Positions 59,890-64,000 of a stretch of DNA of 64,000 nucleotides are shown here, in pieces (position 1 is the first letter of the stretch; every line of letters starts with the position of its first letter). A model generated the notes under the pieces. The model searched no databases and had not been told where the DNA came from. It was given only the letters and a program-made list of their open reading frames with translations. The stretch comes from Archegozetes longisetosus (Eukaryota; Arthropoda; Arachnida; Sarcoptiformes; Trhypochthoniidae): the NCBI GenBank assembly GCA_018873245.2, contig JAEMBT020000001.1:18106220-18170219 (forward strand). Reading direction: 5' to 3'. Made by a program: the position numbers and the translations under genes.

Positions 59890-62093
59890 GATATATATCT
59901 ACAAATCATCAGTACTAATAGTTGAAAGCAAACTTAAGAAAGAGGCTGGTCAAGAATTCGGGAATGAGCTTAGAATTTTGATAGCTAACTTAAAAGTACT
60001 GTCTACAGATTACAGATTATATGGCTATACGTTTATGAGACTATAAGCCAATAGGAAAAAGCAATAAGTATTTCAAAACTAAATAATTATATTCCTTGAA
60101 AACTAATATTTAAATATAAATAAGAAATACCGACTAAAACATACGAAACATACGAAACATACGAAACATACTAATGGTAAGTAAATAGTTATTCATAGAA
60201 ACAGGTAATTTAAATAGCAATTCACTCAGAAGTAAGCCAATGATTATAGTTGCATAAACTTAGCTTATTTAACAATATTTAACCATTTATTTCACATAAA
60301 TCATTGATCAATTGTAAGAAAAATCAGTCTAACCTAACCTTAAAATTAGCATAAATATTAAACTCTAACTAAAGTTTTCTTATCATTTTACGTACATTGG
60401 GGCTGAGATACTAGGAGGTGGGGGTGCCAAAGGTGGAGGATATCGACAAATTATAGTTTTGATTTCGTCTTCTTCCAGCTCAAGTGATCGATGGAATCTG
60501 AGTATAATATTGTTGATGAAAAGTCGAGGCGCTTCCTATAGACCCCAAAACAAATCTTAGACTAATCGGCATTTGGTCAAAACGACTAAAACATCAGTTC
60601 TAGCCAGCGTGATTTAGATAAGATAACAACTGAGAAGTTAATACCTGTTTAGTACCACAGCCTTTGAGAGGTAATCGCATTTCATAATAGCGTCCGCCAT
60701 CGCCGTAGAACTTACATGGACTGGTGCGATCGTAGTCTGAATAGCCGACACCTCGAAACGGTTCACTAAAGTTGATCTTTACTATCATTTCTCCAGATTC
60801 ACATGAGAGATAAGCTGTTAAATAAAGATTTATTTTAGCCCTTTATTTGTTAAAATGATTTTTAAGCTATCGTAAAAGTTTATGATTGCTATAGACGTAA
60901 AGTGTAGCTATAGCTAAATCTTTAGGTAACTCAATTAGGGATTAGTTAGAATAATGTTTTATTAGTTGAGTATAAGTTTTAGTGTTAAATAACAAATTGA
61001 TGGTACAAAACATGCTAATAAAATCTAATATTTAAGCGAATCGATTAAAGAAAAGGAGTAACTAAGAGGATAGTTCTACCACATTAGAAAGATTTAAAAA
61101 CTTAAAATGATGAGTATCTAATCAGTTCTATGAAAGGTAGTAAAAGTATGTACAGTTACTATAGGCTAGTTATCATAGTGATAGTAAAAGTAGATATATT
61201 CCAATTAATAATTAATAATAAATAATTAATGAAACTAAAATAAATAGAAATTGCAATTGTTAGTTTGTTATTTACTTGATTTCTAACACTATATAGCTGT
61301 TCAACTATTAAGTGTTTAACGTAATCTATAGAAGCATTATTTATTAGATTTATAATAATTATGAGTACGGACTAACGACAAACTTCGTACTAGCATAAAA
61401 GATTAAGTATTATATTAATAGAAAGTAGAAGTTAATATGAACTTATACGATTTATATATTGTTTGATCTACTTTTGAATGGCTAGTAATAATTAGTTTGA
61501 CATATATACGTTCTAATGTACCTATATATATATACTTTCATAATTAATTACTTATGCGTTTCTTTATATAGATATTATTTCTTAAATAATACTTAAATTA
61601 TACTTATTTACTGTCTACTCAAACAATGTTAATTAAAGCAATTAAAAACTGTAAAACACTATAAATATGTGAAACTAATTTCAAACAAATCCAAAAAGAC
61701 AATTAGAAACTATATGAAAACAATTAGAAACTAACTTGAACTAATTCTAAACTACTTTTATAATTTACTATCTAACCTCTAGTTCTATTTGTAATAATTT
61801 CCGAGTTCAGCTGATCTGTAGCCGCTAGTTTGACCACATTTTGTGTACGTTTTCTCTCTATTTCCTCAGCATCTTCATCGTTAAGATTAGAATCTGTTTT
61901 AAGTGAGTTCTGAGATGAGGTCAGTTGACTCTAAGAAAGAGAGAAAATATATATATATAAATAGATAGTTAAGGAGTGGTGTTTTATAGAGTTAGACACT
62001 CTATCAGTATTGTATATATATATATATCCAAATATTACTTACAAAATGCAGGAGAAGAAGACAGTGAAGTAGCAATAACAACTTTCGATTCAT
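56888..62093 (-). CDS. ZP-N domain type I membrane protein with repeat-rich cytoplasmic tail
   Basis: Exons 62093-62043, 61930-61777, 60814-60645, 60535-60396, 59514-57472 and 57368-56888 join in phase to 1012 residues. The start MNRKLLLLLHCLLLLHF is a signal peptide. Residues 73-155 form a ZP-N module with its four cysteines (C73, C102, C121, C155; INFSEPFRGVGY, LKGCGTK, IICRYPPP). No ZP-C module follows. A proline linker leads to one transmembrane segment (about 192-215) and then a basic stop-transfer. The tail has six 35-residue repeats with a TDDYY motif (about 439-635), proline runs, and three W/F-x-V-I-I-R motifs (about 670-800). The C-terminus is TDVYDWMRR. Arthropod ZP proteins anchor apical matrix and cuticle to epithelia; a similar role here is an inference, and I cannot name the orthologue. 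Confidence 0.92.
58125..58715 (-). repeat. 105-base coding repeat (35-residue units) in the ZP-N protein tail
   Basis: Six tandem units with the consensus TTDDYYISPxETT-ITEDTT-ERRTTYPKPKITT, spaced exactly 35 residues. Units 2 and 3 are nearly identical; the outer ones are diverged. A further decayed unit lies before the array (TDTDVYNT and RITTKLYKK). Confidence 0.9.
59818..59887. repeat. (GA)n microsatellite in a ZP-N gene intron
   Basis: Long GAGA run preceded by GAGT units, in the intron before the transmembrane exon. Confidence 0.9.
60136..60170. repeat. ACGAAACAT short tandem repeat
   Basis: Four copies of a 9-10-base unit. Confidence 0.75.
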
Positions 62094-62283
62094 TATCCTT
62101 TAAAATCAGATCAAATATGTTAGTTTTAACTGACTCATTGCAGAACTGATTCAAATAATCAAATATATTTAGTAAGAAAATTCATACATTTATTATATGG
62201 TTTCATTTAGAAGTAATAACCAAAATATAGCACAATTATATAACACAGAGCAGATAGTAATAGACAAGATGTGAAAAGATGTT

Positions 62284-62325
62284 AAAATGAGCAAGCTAAA
62301 ATGAGCAAGCTAAAATGAACAAGCT
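62284..62325. repeat. 14-bp AAAATGAGCAAGCT repeat
   Basis: Three tandem copies. Confidence 0.8.
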
Positions 62326-63284
62326 TTACTCAACACTTAAACAGCTAGACTGAAATGGAGTAAAGAAAGAGACATATAAAAGTAGAATCACAGTCGTAAT
62401 AAGAAAAGGAGACAAATAGAAGCAAAAGTGGTGGTAATCAAATAAAAGGTAAAACAAATCGTCCTTAAAGCTCAATTTGGGAGAACGGGTGGTGATGTTT
62501 ATGCATAGTATTTCGACTAGTAGTTATTCAGGTCGACAATCTGCCCCTATTTGGCAATCAATGCCACTTTCATCGACACTCTCAATCTAATATATATATA
62601 TATTTATATGTATTTATATATATATTTGCCTCTTTCGAGTAGGCGCTTCGCAAACTAAGTACTTGCCTAACATTTTAGTTTTCCATATATTTTTTTGTAA
62701 AAACAAGTTTCATAACTAATTACCATTGTTTTAGTGGCACAAAATAGAAGATTCTTTCAGAAGCTCCCTAAATGAGCTGTTGAAGTTGCGAAATCAACTT
62801 GTTCACTGGCCTCTACTCTAACAAATGGTCAAACGTAAGAGGAATGCTTAGCTACTGATTTGACTGAATAACTTCATTTGGAAGCCTAATAAGAGATTTT
62901 AGAAATGTAAATTCCTATTTAGAATTACTGTAATTCTAGGTTAGGTTAGGTTTGTCTGAAACATTGGAAAAATAATTGGCTTTCGAATGAAAGAACCGGA
63001 AAATCATATCGGAAAACAATTTGAGTATAAGTGTTGTGTATAATTTGAGGATCGGAAAGTGCAGTAAATTATAAGAGAGATAATAAATGCCATCTTATAA
63101 GTCGGCGAAAACCTCATGACTTACTATTTGGTAATGATCTTAAAACCCCTTTAACTCTATTTGAATAATTCGGTTTTTACGCAACTTTTAGGCGTTTATT
63201 TACTATTTAATTAATGGCAGACTGTGAATGCGATAGATATCTAAAATTGAAATTAAGACGAGTTTCGTATAATGAGAATAGAGT

Positions 63285-63385
63285 CGTAGTGAGAAGAGTA
63301 ATAAGGTATGGAGCAATAGGGCATGGAGTGAGAGAGTATGGAGTAATAGGGTATGGAGTGATAGGATATGTGGTGAAAGAATACG
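63285..63385. repeat. GGTATGGAGTAATAG repeat
   Basis: About six units of 14-21 bases built on TATGGAGT(A/G)ATAGG. On the minus strand it is open as a repetitive LHTLLLH peptide, which I regard as a by-product. Confidence 0.8.
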
Positions 63386-64000
63386 CAATCTAGAAATCAA
63401 TTATACCCACTTATAACTAAGATTTATATTTGAAATGTGTATGAGATGTATATTCGACAACTGTAGGCGCAGTTATAACGAGGATTTGTGTTTTTTTCAA
63501 GCACTTACCAATTGAAATAAAGCTATTTATATTTATTTTACAATTATTAACACAACTTTTATTCTACACTTCAAGGTCAGCTATTACTTATTGTATGATA
63601 TATGAAATTTCTATGTTTTTAAATTAGATTATTTCAAAGTCATATTTTCAATTTGTTGAGACTGTAGATGTGGTTTTGAAAATATTGAAACTTTTTACAG
63701 TTAGAGATTCATATAAACATTAGTTGTATAGTTGGAAAGAATTTGGAGTGAAAATGAAATAAAATAAAAAACGTTTACAAAGCGGCAAACATAGAGATAA
63801 AGAAGAAATAGAAGAAAAAAAAGGTAAGGAATGTTATATACAATCATTATTGTAAAGCTCTATAGTTATGAATGCTATTTTCACACATGACCGCTTTGAC
63901 CATAGAGCTCCAACAGTTTCCGTTTTGCCTACAACCTATTCAATTTTACGTTCATTCGATAATGCTACCAAAACATTCCATATTATATTATATTATATTA

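Larger units (their letters stand above)
62094..64000. promoter_or_regulatory. Upstream region of the ZP-N gene
   Basis: No coding exon was seen up to the window end. TTTTAAAG just before the start codon (ending at 62097) looks like a splice acceptor, so an untranslated first exon probably lies here. AT runs occur at 62591-62625, and TTAGG pairs at 62938-62950. The window ends in a (TATAT)n run. Confidence 0.35.

Noticed and set aside
63203..63400. 65-residue minus frame with LHTLLLH repeats
   Set aside because: Translation of a short tandem repeat.

Overview
This is eukaryotic, nuclear-type DNA: strongly A+T-rich, full of microsatellites and minisatellites, with spliced genes whose introns are mostly 50-500 bases and carry GT-AG borders. 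Scattered short runs of TTAGG/CCTAA (4200, 46395, 51405-51460, 53123, 62938) match the arthropod telomere repeat, and the flotillin reads like an invertebrate FLOT1. I therefore infer an arthropod, possibly a mite, but the sequence does not let me name the species.

Layout. Positions 1 to about 29000 are a gene desert of tandem repeats, small inverted-repeat elements and one deleted mariner. From 29273 to 35020 (minus strand) lies a complete EHMT/G9a-type histone H3K9 methyltransferase in 13 coding exons: acidic/SR-like N-terminus, cysteine-rich module, ankyrin repeats, pre-SET, SET and post-SET. From 37510 to 39551 (minus) lies flotillin-1 in four exons. From 41971 to 53695 (plus) lies a stomatin with three candidate first exons and a duplicated, probably mutually exclusive exon 4. 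From 56888 to 62093 (minus) lies a type I membrane protein with a signal peptide, a four-cysteine ZP-N module, one transmembrane segment and an 800-residue tail carrying 35-residue DDYY repeats. All exon borders were joined by hand and the reading phases agree at every junction within each of the four genes, apart from a pair of opposite frame changes at the EHMT N-terminus.

The genes do not form an obvious pathway. Flotillin and stomatin are both SPFH-domain proteins of ordered membrane domains and sit next to each other in opposite, divergent orientation, about 2.4 kb apart at their start codons; EHMT follows flotillin head-to-tail on the minus strand.

The most interesting signals are the stomatin isoform architecture (three starts times two exon-4 versions), the ZP-N-only membrane protein with its repeated tyrosine motif, the compensated frame change and in-frame 87-base optional intron in EHMT, and a group of TIR elements packed into the long stomatin intron.
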